Below, one piece after another: positions 1 to 6,980 of a DNA stretch of 64,000 nucleotides. The notes beneath the pieces were generated by a model that had not been told where the DNA came from, did not search any database, and saw nothing but the letters and a program-made list of their open reading frames with translations. The DNA is from Quadrisphaera sp. (GTDB lineage Bacteria; Actinomycetota; Actinomycetes; Actinomycetales; Quadrisphaeraceae): the NCBI GenBank assembly GCA_029257185.1, contig JARICT010000100.1, positions 1-64,000 of the forward strand. The letters run 5' to 3'. Each line of letters starts with the position of its first letter. Positions within the stretch are counted from its first letter, which is position 1. Position numbers and translations under genes: made by a program.

Positions 1-1161
1 GACGACGAAGCCGCCGAGGGTGTCGAACGGGCCGTCGGGCAGCACCAGCGCCGTCTGCTCGGTGATCTCCAGGCGGTGCAGCAGCCCGTCCACCTCCACG
101 GCGCCGGTCAGCGGCCTCAGCGCCTCGCTCGGGTCGGCGGCGTCGTCGTACTCGTCCTCGATCTCCCCGACCAGCTCCTCCACGAGGTCCTCGAGGGTGA
201 CGATCCCGTCGGTGCCGCCGTACTCGTCGGTCACCACAGCGAGGTGGCTGCGCACGCGCCGCATCTCGGTCAGCGCCGGCAGGAGGGTGACGGTGCCCGG
301 CAGCCGGGTGACCGAGCGGGTGAGGTCGGAGAGCGTGCCCCCGAAGTCCTTGCGCGCTGCGCTGAGCACGTCGCGGACGTGGACGAAGCCGACGATGTCG
401 TCGGAGGACTCCCCCGTGACCGGGTACCGGGAGTGGGGCTGGTCCTCGACGGCGTCGGCGACCACCCCCACGTCGAGGTCGGCCCGCAGGAACGCGACCT
501 CCGTGCGGGGGATCATCACCTCGGACAGGCGCCGGCCCGCGGCCTCGAAGACGTCGGTGAGCACCGTGCGCTCGTCGTTGCCGAGCTGGCCCGACGTGGA
601 GACCATGTCGCGCAGCTCCTCCTCGGAGACCTCCTCGGCCGCGGCGTTCGGGTTGAGCCCGATGAGGCGCACCACCAGGTCGGTCGAGACGCCCAGGAAC
701 CACACCACGGGGCGGGTGATCGAGGCGATGCGGTCCAGCACCGGCGAGACGAGCAGCGCGACGCCCTCGGTGCGCTGGAGCGCCACCCGCTTGGGCACCA
801 GCTCACCGAGGACGAGGGAGAGGTAGGAGACGAGGACGGTGATGACCACGAGCGCCGCGCCGCTCGCGAGCGCGAGCGGCACCCCCACGTCGGCGAGCAC
901 CGGCGCCAGCGGCCCGGCGAGCTGGGCGCCGCCGTAGGCGGAGGCGAAGAAGCCGGCGAGCGTCACCCCGATCTGCACCGACGACAGGAAGCGGTTGGTG
1001 TTCCCGCGCAGACGGACCACCGCCGCGCCGCGCCGCCCCCGCGACCCGAGGCTGCGGATCTGGGACTCCCGCAGCGAGACGACGGCGAGCTCGGACATCG
1101 AGAAGAAGCCGCCCACCAGGACGAAGACCAGGACCAGGACGATCGACAACCACACGGGCAC
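1..1161 (-). CDS. CNNM/HlyC-family membrane protein with CBS domains (3' end cut off)
   Basis: The 387 visible residues form a CNNM (DUF21) transmembrane domain at about residues 1-175, starting with a strongly hydrophobic helix. Motifs such as SMSELAVVSLR and ELVPKRVALQ are typical of the family. A pair of CBS domains follows at about 205-335 and includes DEYGGTDGIVTLEDLVEE. A CorC_HlyC (transporter-associated) domain is just beginning when the window ends. Relatives are annotated hemolysin or CorC and are thought to handle Mg2+/Co2+ or act as CBS-gated membrane proteins, so the exact substrate is unknown. GTG at 1161 was chosen because an in-frame TGA lies five codons upstream. The frame is open to base 1. 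Confidence 0.9.
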   Translation of the reverse strand, partial: MPVWLSIVLVLVFVLVGGFFSMSELAVVSLRESQIRSLGSRGRRGAAVVRLRGNTNRFLSSVQIGVTLAGFFASAYGGAQLAGPLAPVLADVGVPLALASGAALVVITVLVSYLSLVLGELVPKRVALQRTEGVALLVSPVLDRIASITRPVVWFLGVSTDLVVRLIGLNPNAAAEEVSEEELRDMVSTSGQLGNDERTVLTDVFEAAGRRLSEVMIPRTEVAFLRADLDVGVVADAVEDQPHSRYPVTGESSDDIVGFVHVRDVLSAARKDFGGTLSDLTRSVTRLPGTVTLLPALTEMRRVRSHLAVVTDEYGGTDGIVTLEDLVEELVGEIEDEYDDAADPSEALRPLTGAVEVDGLLHRLEITEQTALVLPDGPFDTLGGFVV

Positions 1162-1210
1162 GGCGCAAGGGTGTCAGGCCCTCGTGGTCGCCGCGGGCGG
1201 TCCGCCGCCC

Positions 1211-2128
1211 TCAGCGCACGAGCCGGCTGAGCCTCCGGTCCGCGAGGGGCTTCCCGCCCGTCTGGCAGGTGGCGCAGTACTGCAGGGAGCGGTCGGCGAA
1301 GACGACCTCGCGCACCACGTCCCCGCACACCGGGCAGGCCTCGCCGGTGCGCCCGTGCACGGCCGTCCCGGCGCGCTTCGCGTCCTTCAGCGCGGAGGCG
1401 GGCCGACCGGCGCACGCCTCGACGGCGCGCCCCAGCACGCCCTTCACCGCGGCGTGCAGCCCGGCCACGGCGTCCTCGTCGAGCGTGGCGGCCACCGCGA
1501 ACGGGGAGAGCCTCGCGGCGTGCAGGATCTCGTCGCTCCAGGCGTTCCCGATCCCGGCGACGACGCCCTGGTCGCGCAGCACGCCCTTGACCTGGCCGCG
1601 CCGCCCCGCGAGCACGGCGGCGAGCGCGGCGACGTCGAAGGAGTCGTCCAGCGGGTCGGGTCCGAGCGTGGCGATCGCCGGGATGCTGCGCGGGTCCCGC
1701 ACGACGTGGACGGCGAGCCCCTTGCGGGTCCCGGCCTCGGTGAGGTCGAAGCCCGGCAGCCGGCCGGGGATGGCTCCGGGGCGGTCGGGGGCTCCCGCGT
1801 CGCCCGCGTCGCCCGCGTCGTCCAAGCGGACGCGCAGCGCGACGGGGCCGCGGCCGGGCTTGGGCGGGGCGGCGGGCAGGGCCTCGGACCAGCGCAGCCA
1901 GCCGGCGCGCGCGAGGTGGACCACGAGGTGCAGGCCGTCCACGTCCACGTCGATCCACTTCCCGTGGCGCTCCACGGCCGTGACGGTGCCCCCGGCCAGC
2001 GCGGTCGGGGGCGGGTCGAAGGTCTTCAGCACGGCGACGGAGGCGATCTCCACCGCGGCCACGACCCCGCCGACCGCACGCTCGCGCAGGAAGCCCACCA
2101 GGGCGTCGACCTCGGGAAGCTCGGGCAC
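1211..2128 (-). CDS. Fpg/Nei-family DNA glycosylase / AP lyase
   Basis: This 305-residue base-excision repair enzyme starts at GTG with VPELPEV. The family's catalytic Pro2 and Glu3 therefore lie directly after the initiator, which fixes the start. A HGKWIDVDV strand carries the conserved lysine, and a helix-two-turn-helix lies near DQGVVAGIGNAWSDEIL. The C-terminus has a C4 zinc finger (CPVC, then CATC 16 residues later) that binds damaged DNA. Whether it prefers oxidised purines (Fpg) or pyrimidines (Nei) cannot be settled by eye. A GC-rich triplet repeat encodes DAGDAGDAG around 1797-1823, probably a surface loop. It lies next to another glycosylase gene (alkA-like) and the DUF2461 gene. 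Confidence 0.92.
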   Translation of the reverse strand: MPELPEVDALVGFLRERAVGGVVAAVEIASVAVLKTFDPPPTALAGGTVTAVERHGKWIDVDVDGLHLVVHLARAGWLRWSEALPAAPPKPGRGPVALRVRLDDAGDAGDAGAPDRPGAIPGRLPGFDLTEAGTRKGLAVHVVRDPRSIPAIATLGPDPLDDSFDVAALAAVLAGRRGQVKGVLRDQGVVAGIGNAWSDEILHAARLSPFAVAATLDEDAVAGLHAAVKGVLGRAVEACAGRPASALKDAKRAGTAVHGRTGEACPVCGDVVREVVFADRSLQYCATCQTGGKPLADRRLSRLVR

Positions 2129-2206
2129 CCTTCGAGCATGCCGCAGCCCCGCCGCCCTGACCAGCGACCGTCGCCGGACCCACGGGCGGATGCCCGTCCG
2201 ATGCCC

Positions 2207-2266
2207 TCGAGCGGGGAGTCGGTGCACGCGACACGCCGCAGGTCGCCGCGCCAGGTCCCCGTTCGA
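2207..2266. repeat. REP-like hairpin, family 1 copy a
   Basis: Imperfect inverted repeat: left arm 2207-2225 and right arm 2248-2266 match at about 14 of 19 positions. Between them the loop contains the core CGACACGCCG (2229-2238). The same layout, with the core 16 bases after the start of GGGG, recurs near 27.15 kb and 47.67 kb. It fills most of the 179-base gap upstream of the Fpg/Nei gene. Confidence 0.65.
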
Positions 2267-2307
2267 GAGCTCGATCGCCGGGACGACGGGCCCCCGGAGG
2301 CACGTCG

Positions 2308-3000
2308 TCACCCCGGCGCGCGCGTCCCGCCCGGGCCGGTGGCCGCCAGCGGCGGCCCGACGTGGCGCTCCAACCACGCGTTCCACCGGCCCACCGTGCG
2401 CCAGGCGGCCGCCACCTCGTCGAGGCACGCCGCATCCTCCAGCCACGGGCCCGGCTCCCGGTCCTGACCCACCACCAGGTGCTTGCGCCGCAGGACGTCG
2501 ATGCGGGGGTGGTCCCTGCTCCACCCCCGCGGCGCCGTCTTCAGCGCGTCCTCCTCCAGGGGGGAGAAACCCTGCTCGTCCAGCTCGGCCAGCAGCGCGT
2601 CCATCCCTGCCGCGCGGCGCTCGTCGTCCTGCAGGTCGCGGAAGCGGCGCAGCTGGTCCTTCGAGGGCATGTACGTCCCGCCGGCCAGGTCGACGCCCCC
2701 GGGGGAGATCGAGAAGTAGTGGATGCCCGCGCCCGCCCCGCCCATCAGCGAGACGCTGGTCTTGTAGGGCGACTTGTCCTTCGAGAACCGCACGTCACGG
2801 TGCGGGCGGAAGACCTTGACCGGGCCGAACTCCTCGTCGAGCGCCGCAGCCAGGGCCTTGGCGGGCTCCGCGACCTGCCTGTCGTAGACCGGCTGGTGCG
2901 CTTCCCAGTAGGCGCGCGAGTTGTCGGCGACCAAGCCCTCGTAGAAGTCGAGCAGGTCCGGGCCGAAGCCCTCGAACGCCTCCGGCGCCGTCGTCGCCAT
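2308..3000 (-). CDS. DUF2461 (TIGR02453) family protein
   Basis: The 230-residue protein begins MATTAPEAFEGFGPDLLDFY, preceded by a GGAGGGA ribosome site. Hallmarks of the family are the early FxGF...FY..L..dNsraYWeah segment, the FSKDKSPYK motif near residue 75, and the IHYFSISPGG and GGTYMPSKDQL strands. Family members are widespread in bacteria with no established biochemical role; this copy has the usual length and looks intact. It is divergent from the adjacent alkA-type gene (91 bases between starts), so the two may share a regulatory region. The function remains unknown. Confidence 0.9.
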   Translation of the reverse strand: MATTAPEAFEGFGPDLLDFYEGLVADNSRAYWEAHQPVYDRQVAEPAKALAAALDEEFGPVKVFRPHRDVRFSKDKSPYKTSVSLMGGAGAGIHYFSISPGGVDLAGGTYMPSKDQLRRFRDLQDDERRAAGMDALLAELDEQGFSPLEEDALKTAPRGWSRDHPRIDVLRRKHLVVGQDREPGPWLEDAACLDEVAAAWRTVGRWNAWLERHVGPPLAATGPGGTRAPG

Positions 3001-3091
3001 GCCCCGTCCCTCCGTCGTGGTCGTCGTCGTGGTCGTGCCGCCCGTGACCGCCGTCGACCGCCGTCGACCGCCGCGACGGCACGATGCACCC

Positions 3092-3979
3092 GTGCCCTCC
3101 GCCAGTGTCGTCCTCCCCCACGACGGCCTGCTCGCCGCCGAGCCGCTGCGCCGCTTCCTCGCCGCCCACGTCGTCCCCGGGCTCGAGCGGCGCGACGCGG
3201 CCAGCGGGACCCACCTCCGCGCGGTGCCGCACTCCGGGACCGCGACGGTGGTCGAGGTGGGGGTGGGCGACGACGGCGCGGTGGGCGCACGGGCGCTCGC
3301 CGGCCCCGACGGCCCCGACGGCTGGGTCGCCCCGGTGCGCCGCTGGCTGGGGCTGGACGCCGACGTGGTGGCCGCCGAGGCAGCGCTGTCCGGCGACCCG
3401 GTGATCGGTCCGATGGTCGCCGCACGCCCCGGGCTGCGGGTGCCGGGCACGGTCGACGGTGCGGAGACCGCGGTGATGGCGGTGGTCGGCCAGCAGGTCT
3501 CCCTGGCCGCGGCCTGCACCTTCGCCGGCCGGCTCGTGGAGGCCTACGGCGAGCCGGTCGAGCACGGCGGGCGGGCCGGCCACGGACTCCGGCTGTTCCC
3601 GGCTCCCGAGGTCCTGGCGGCCGCCGGCCCGGCGCAGATCAGGGCCGCGACGGGACTGACCGGCGCCCGCTCGGCCACGGTGGCAGCCCTGGCGGGGGTG
3701 CTGGCCCTGGGGCTGGACCTCTCGCCGGGGCAGGACGAGAGCGCGCGGGCGGCCGTGCGGGCCCGGCTGCTCGCGGTCCCAGGCATCGGCCCGTGGACCG
3801 CGGACTACGTGGCGCTGCGGGCGCTGGGCGAGCCGGACGCGTTCCTGCCCGGAGACCTGGTGGCCAAGCGGGCGCTCGGGGTGCGGACCACCCGCGAGGC
3901 CGAGGCCGCGTCGCAGGGTTGGCGGCCCTGGCGCGCCCACGCGCTGCTGCACCTGTGGACCACCGCGGTGTTCGCCTGA
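3092..3979 (+). CDS. alkA: DNA-3-methyladenine glycosylase II (AlkA type)
   Basis: The 295-residue protein has an N-terminal AlkA_N-like domain and a C-terminal HhH-GPD glycosylase fold that excises alkylated bases. The helix-hairpin-helix is VPGIGPWTADY near residue 229. The catalytic aspartate is expected at D255 in FLPGDLVAKRAL, matching the FLPDD motif of E. coli AlkA. The start was taken at GTG 3092 (VPSASVVLPHDG) because the open frame further upstream is low-complexity (a poly-Val run). There is no Ada-type N-terminal regulator fused to it. It lies beside an Fpg/Nei glycosylase, so this small region is rich in base-excision repair. Confidence 0.88.
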   Translation: MPSASVVLPHDGLLAAEPLRRFLAAHVVPGLERRDAASGTHLRAVPHSGTATVVEVGVGDDGAVGARALAGPDGPDGWVAPVRRWLGLDADVVAAEAALSGDPVIGPMVAARPGLRVPGTVDGAETAVMAVVGQQVSLAAACTFAGRLVEAYGEPVEHGGRAGHGLRLFPAPEVLAAAGPAQIRAATGLTGARSATVAALAGVLALGLDLSPGQDESARAAVRARLLAVPGIGPWTADYVALRALGEPDAFLPGDLVAKRALGVRTTREAEAASQGWRPWRAHALLHLWTTAVFA

Positions 3980-4070
3980 GCGGGGACCTCCTGAGCGGGC
4001 CGGCGGGCGCGATCGCTGCGTCCTCGTCGCGACACGACAGCCCGGGGTGCGCGCCGCACCGGCGATGCGC

Positions 4071-4076
4071 TAGGAC
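4071..4076 (+). promoter_or_regulatory. Putative -10 of pgm (leaderless)
   Basis: TAGGAC lies with its end 6 bases before the ATG of pgm, so transcription would start at or next to the start codon. No Shine-Dalgarno-like sequence precedes the ATG. No convincing -35 element was seen. Confidence 0.4.
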
Positions 4077-4082
4077 TTCTGC

Positions 4083-5723
4083 ATGCACGAGCGCGCCGGA
4101 CAGACGGCCCAGCCCCAGGACCTGGTCGACCTCGACGCCCTCATGGCGGCGTACACCGACATCAGCCCGGACCCGAGCGAGCCCGCGCAGCGGGTGGCGT
4201 TCGGCACCAGCGGCCATCGCGGGTCGAGCCTGGACGGCGCCTTCAACGAGGCCCACATCCTCGCCACCACCCAGGCGATCGTGGAGTACCGCGCGTCCCA
4301 GGGCATCGGCGGGCCTCTGGTCATGGGCCGCGACACCCACGCCCTCTTGCTCCCGGCCTTCCAGACCGCCCTGCAGGTGCTCGCCGCGAACGACGTGACC
4401 GTGCTCGTCGACAGCCGCGACAGCTGGACGCCCACCCCGGCGGTGAGCCACGCCATCTTGGCCCTGAACTCCGAGGGCGGGCGCGGTCAGGCGGACGGCA
4501 TCGTGGTCACCCCCAGCCACAACCCCCCGCGCGACGGCGGCTTCAAGTACAACCCGCCGTCCGGCGGCCCTGCGGGCTCCGACGCGACCGGCGCCATCGC
4601 CGCCCGCGCCAACGAGCTGCTGGAGGCGGGACTGGACGGGGTGCGGCGCGTCAGCGACGAGAGGGCCCGCAGCCACGCCGGCTCCTACGACTTCCTGGGC
4701 CGCTACGTCGACGACCTGCCGTCCGTCCTCGACCTCGACGCGATCCGCGCCGCCGGCGTGCGCATCGGCGCCGACCCGCTCGGGGGCGCGAGCGTCGAGT
4801 ACTGGGGTGAGATCGCCGAGCGCCACCGCCTCGACCTCACCGTCATCAACCCCGAGGTGGACCCGCGGTTCTCCTTCATGCCGCTGGACGCCGACGGCAA
4901 GATCCGCATGGACTGCTCCTCCCCGTCGGTGATGGGAGGCGTCGTCGCCACCATGTCCGGCGGGGCCCCCTACGACATCGCCACGGGCAACGACGCCGAC
5001 TCCGACCGCCACGGCATCGTCACGCCCGACGGCGGCCTCATGAACCCCAACCACTTCCTGGCGGTGGCGATCAGCTACCTGTTCGCCCACCGCAGCGAGT
5101 GGCGCAAGGACGTCGCGGTGGGCAAGACGCTGGTCTCCTCCTCGATGATCGACCGCGTCGTGGCCGCCCTCGGGCGCCGCCTCCTCGAGGTCCCCGTCGG
5201 CTTCAAGCACTTCGTGCCGGGCCTGCTCGACGGCTCGGTGGGCTTCGGCGGCGAGGAGAGCGCCGGCGCCTCGTTCCTGCGCCACGACGGCACCACGTGG
5301 ACGACGGACAAGGACGGGCTGATCCTGGGGCTGCTCGCCAGCGAGATCCAGGCGGTCACCGGCGAGAGCCCGTCGCAGCTCTACGCCCACCTGGTGGCCC
5401 AGCACGGCGACCCCGCCTACGCCCGCGTGGACGCGCCGGCCGATCGCGAGCAGAAGGCACGCCTCGCCGCGCTCAGCCCCGACGACGTGAGCGCCGACAC
5501 CCTGGCCGGCGAGCCGATCACCGACGTCCTCACGAAGGCGCCGGGCAACGGCGAGGCCGTCGGCGGGCTCAAGGTGGTCACCGAGAACGCGTGGTTCGCG
5601 GCGCGCCCGTCGGGCACCGAAGACGTCTACAAGATCTACGCAGAGTCGTTCAAGGGCGCCGACCACCTGGCCCAGGTGCAGGACGCCGCCCGCGAGGTGG
5701 TCGGCGCCGCCCTGGAGGGCTGA
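4083..5723 (+). CDS. pgm: Phosphoglucomutase (alpha-D-glucose-phosphate specific)
   Basis: This 546-residue cytosolic enzyme interconverts glucose-1-phosphate and glucose-6-phosphate for glycogen, trehalose and envelope sugar synthesis. FGTSGHRGSS is at residues 40-49 and the catalytic phosphoserine is S145 in VTPSHNPPRDGG. A metal-binding loop of the DADSDRHG type follows near residue 305, a sugar-binding GGEESAG near 387, and a phosphate-binding RPSGTED loop near the C-terminus. Length and motif order match the TIGR01132 family (E. coli Pgm is 546 residues). It is a single gene, convergent with the small antitoxin-like gene on the other strand (37 bases between the stops). Confidence 0.97.
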   Translation: MHERAGQTAQPQDLVDLDALMAAYTDISPDPSEPAQRVAFGTSGHRGSSLDGAFNEAHILATTQAIVEYRASQGIGGPLVMGRDTHALLLPAFQTALQVLAANDVTVLVDSRDSWTPTPAVSHAILALNSEGGRGQADGIVVTPSHNPPRDGGFKYNPPSGGPAGSDATGAIAARANELLEAGLDGVRRVSDERARSHAGSYDFLGRYVDDLPSVLDLDAIRAAGVRIGADPLGGASVEYWGEIAERHRLDLTVINPEVDPRFSFMPLDADGKIRMDCSSPSVMGGVVATMSGGAPYDIATGNDADSDRHGIVTPDGGLMNPNHFLAVAISYLFAHRSEWRKDVAVGKTLVSSSMIDRVVAALGRRLLEVPVGFKHFVPGLLDGSVGFGGEESAGASFLRHDGTTWTTDKDGLILGLLASEIQAVTGESPSQLYAHLVAQHGDPAYARVDAPADREQKARLAALSPDDVSADTLAGEPITDVLTKAPGNGEAVGGLKVVTENAWFAARPSGTEDVYKIYAESFKGADHLAQVQDAAREVVGAALEG

Positions 5724-5760
5724 ACCCGGACCTGAGCCAGGAACGGGCCTCCGCGGTCTC

Positions 5761-6090
5761 TCACGGGGTGGCGTCGACGGAACCAGCGGTGCCAGCGCCG
5801 CGCTCTCCGGTGCCTTGCTCTCGAGCGGCGGTGATGACCCGCTCCAAGAGCACGTCCACCCCGTAGGGCCGGGTGTAGGTCAGGATCGACTCCACGGTGG
5901 TGGCGACGTGCCCCCACGGCTCGCGTCGGACCGCGGCAGCGATGCGCCGCCACTCGGGGAGGCCCCCGCGCTCCATGGCGGTCTCGAGCGCCTCTGTCGG
6001 CCAGGTCTCGACCGGGTCGTCCACGCGGGCGTCGACGTTGCGGAAGGCCAGGTCGCTGCTGCTCGCGCCACCGGCCGCCCGGGCGCTCAC
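5761..6090 (-). CDS. Small partner of AbiEii-like nucleotidyltransferase (putative antitoxin)
   Basis: This 109-residue acidic/Trp-containing protein is translated from a GTG that overlaps the TGA of the upstream nucleotidyltransferase by four bases, so the two are coupled. Its middle reads FRNVDARVDDPVETWP followed by EALETAMERGGLPEWRRI and then EPWGHVATTVE. I recall this pattern from small actinobacterial proteins encoded beside AbiEii-like nucleotidyltransferases, but I could not search for it. It would be the antitoxin of a type IV-like module by position. No clear helix-turn-helix is obvious. The last 20 residues are low-complexity and poorly constrained. Confidence 0.6.
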   Translation of the reverse strand: MSARAAGGASSSDLAFRNVDARVDDPVETWPTEALETAMERGGLPEWRRIAAAVRREPWGHVATTVESILTYTRPYGVDVLLERVITAAREQGTGERGAGTAGSVDATP

Positions 6091-6794
6091 GAGGCGTCCA
6101 GCATCGCCGTCGCCAGGGCGGCGCAGAGCGCCCGCACGTCGTCCCAGCGGTGCCACCGCGACGCCAGGCCCTTGTAGCGAGGGAGCTCGGGGATGACGGT
6201 GGTGTCCGCGGGCCGCGGGTCGGAGAGCTGGCGCACCAGCTGGTCCACCACCCCTCCCCGGCTCCCGGCCGCGGCGCGCTGGTCCTCGTAGAAGCGGTCG
6301 ATCTCCAGCAGCACCTGGGCGGCGTGCTCGATCCCGGCGCGCTCGCTGAGGGCAGCGACGTCGAGGAAGTCACGCACGCGGTTGCGAGCGGTGATCAGGT
6401 AGGCCTTGACCCGCAGCGTCTCGTCGGGGGTCGGGACCCGCAGCGTCGCGCCCGACGGCAGCACCACCTCGGCGACGTCGAGCGGACGCCGGCGCCGCAG
6501 CTGTCGGACGCCCGCCTCGACGTCACCCAGCCGCCCCAGGATGATCTTGTGGGGCGTGACGCGGTGGGTCACCCACCCGTCGGTGGCCTCGACCGCCTCC
6601 AGCACCGCGTCGAAGCGGTCGCGGAGGTCGGTGAGCACGTGATCGTGGTCGAAGGACAGGCGGTGCCCGGCATACCAGGCTGCGGCGCTGCCGCCGACCA
6701 GGACCGCGTCGGGAACAGCCTCCTGGAGGCGGGCCGCGGACTCCAGGACGTGGAGGAGCAGCGCGTCTCGCCCTCCCGCCTCGTCCGCGTCCAC
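6087..6794 (-). CDS. AbiEii/AbiGii-like nucleotidyltransferase (putative toxin)
   Basis: The 235-residue protein has a nucleotidyltransferase-fold signature, GGSAAAWYAGHRLSFDHDHV (residues about 34-53). The GGS turn and the D-H-D pair stand in for the usual G-S...D-x-D metal site. Conserved downstream segments are HKIILGRLGDVEAGVRQL, VPTPDETLRVKAYLI and RNRVRDFLDVAAL. Family members are toxins of abortive-infection or toxin-antitoxin modules, thought to transfer nucleotides to tRNA ends or other acceptors. The second metal ligand being His-Asp rather than Asp-x-Asp deserves checking. It starts with GTG six bases after a TATCCT box, so it is probably leaderless and transcribed separately from the upstream carboxylase operon. 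Confidence 0.72.
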   Translation of the reverse strand: MDADEAGGRDALLLHVLESAARLQEAVPDAVLVGGSAAAWYAGHRLSFDHDHVLTDLRDRFDAVLEAVEATDGWVTHRVTPHKIILGRLGDVEAGVRQLRRRRPLDVAEVVLPSGATLRVPTPDETLRVKAYLITARNRVRDFLDVAALSERAGIEHAAQVLLEIDRFYEDQRAAAGSRGGVVDQLVRQLSDPRPADTTVIPELPRYKGLASRWHRWDDVRALCAALATAMLDAS

Positions 6795-6797
6795 CCG

Positions 6798-6980
6798 TCA
6801 AGGATAGGAGCGCTGATCTCGGCGGTCGGCGGTCGAGCGCGGGTGAGCGGCCCGGGGCGCGTGCGTCGTGCCACCGCGGGTGCGCAGCGGCGAGCTGGCC
6901 TCGCGGACCAGCAGCGCGTCGGGCACGAGGGTTCGAGCTTGAGCCGGGTTCATCCCGAAGACGTCCTCGGCGGCGATCAT
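6798..6980 (-). CDS. Hypothetical 60-residue ORF overlapping accC stop
   Basis: The ATG at 6980 overlaps the TGA of the biotin carboxylase gene by four bases, a layout typical of coupled translation here. The first half (MIAAEDVFGMNPAQARTLVP) looks protein-like; the second half is Arg/Pro/Thr-rich and may be non-coding. No family is recognised. It may be a genuine small protein or the remnant of a longer gene. Its 3' end contains the promoter of the nucleotidyltransferase gene. Confidence 0.3.
   Translation of the reverse strand: MIAAEDVFGMNPAQARTLVPDALLVREASSPLRTRGGTTHAPRAAHPRSTADRRDQRSYP
6801..6806 (-). promoter_or_regulatory. Putative -10 of the nucleotidyltransferase gene (leaderless)
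   Basis: On the minus strand TATCCT is followed by TGACGG and then the GTG start, so the transcript would begin at the start codon. No Shine-Dalgarno sequence precedes that GTG, and no clear -35 is visible. Confidence 0.45.
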
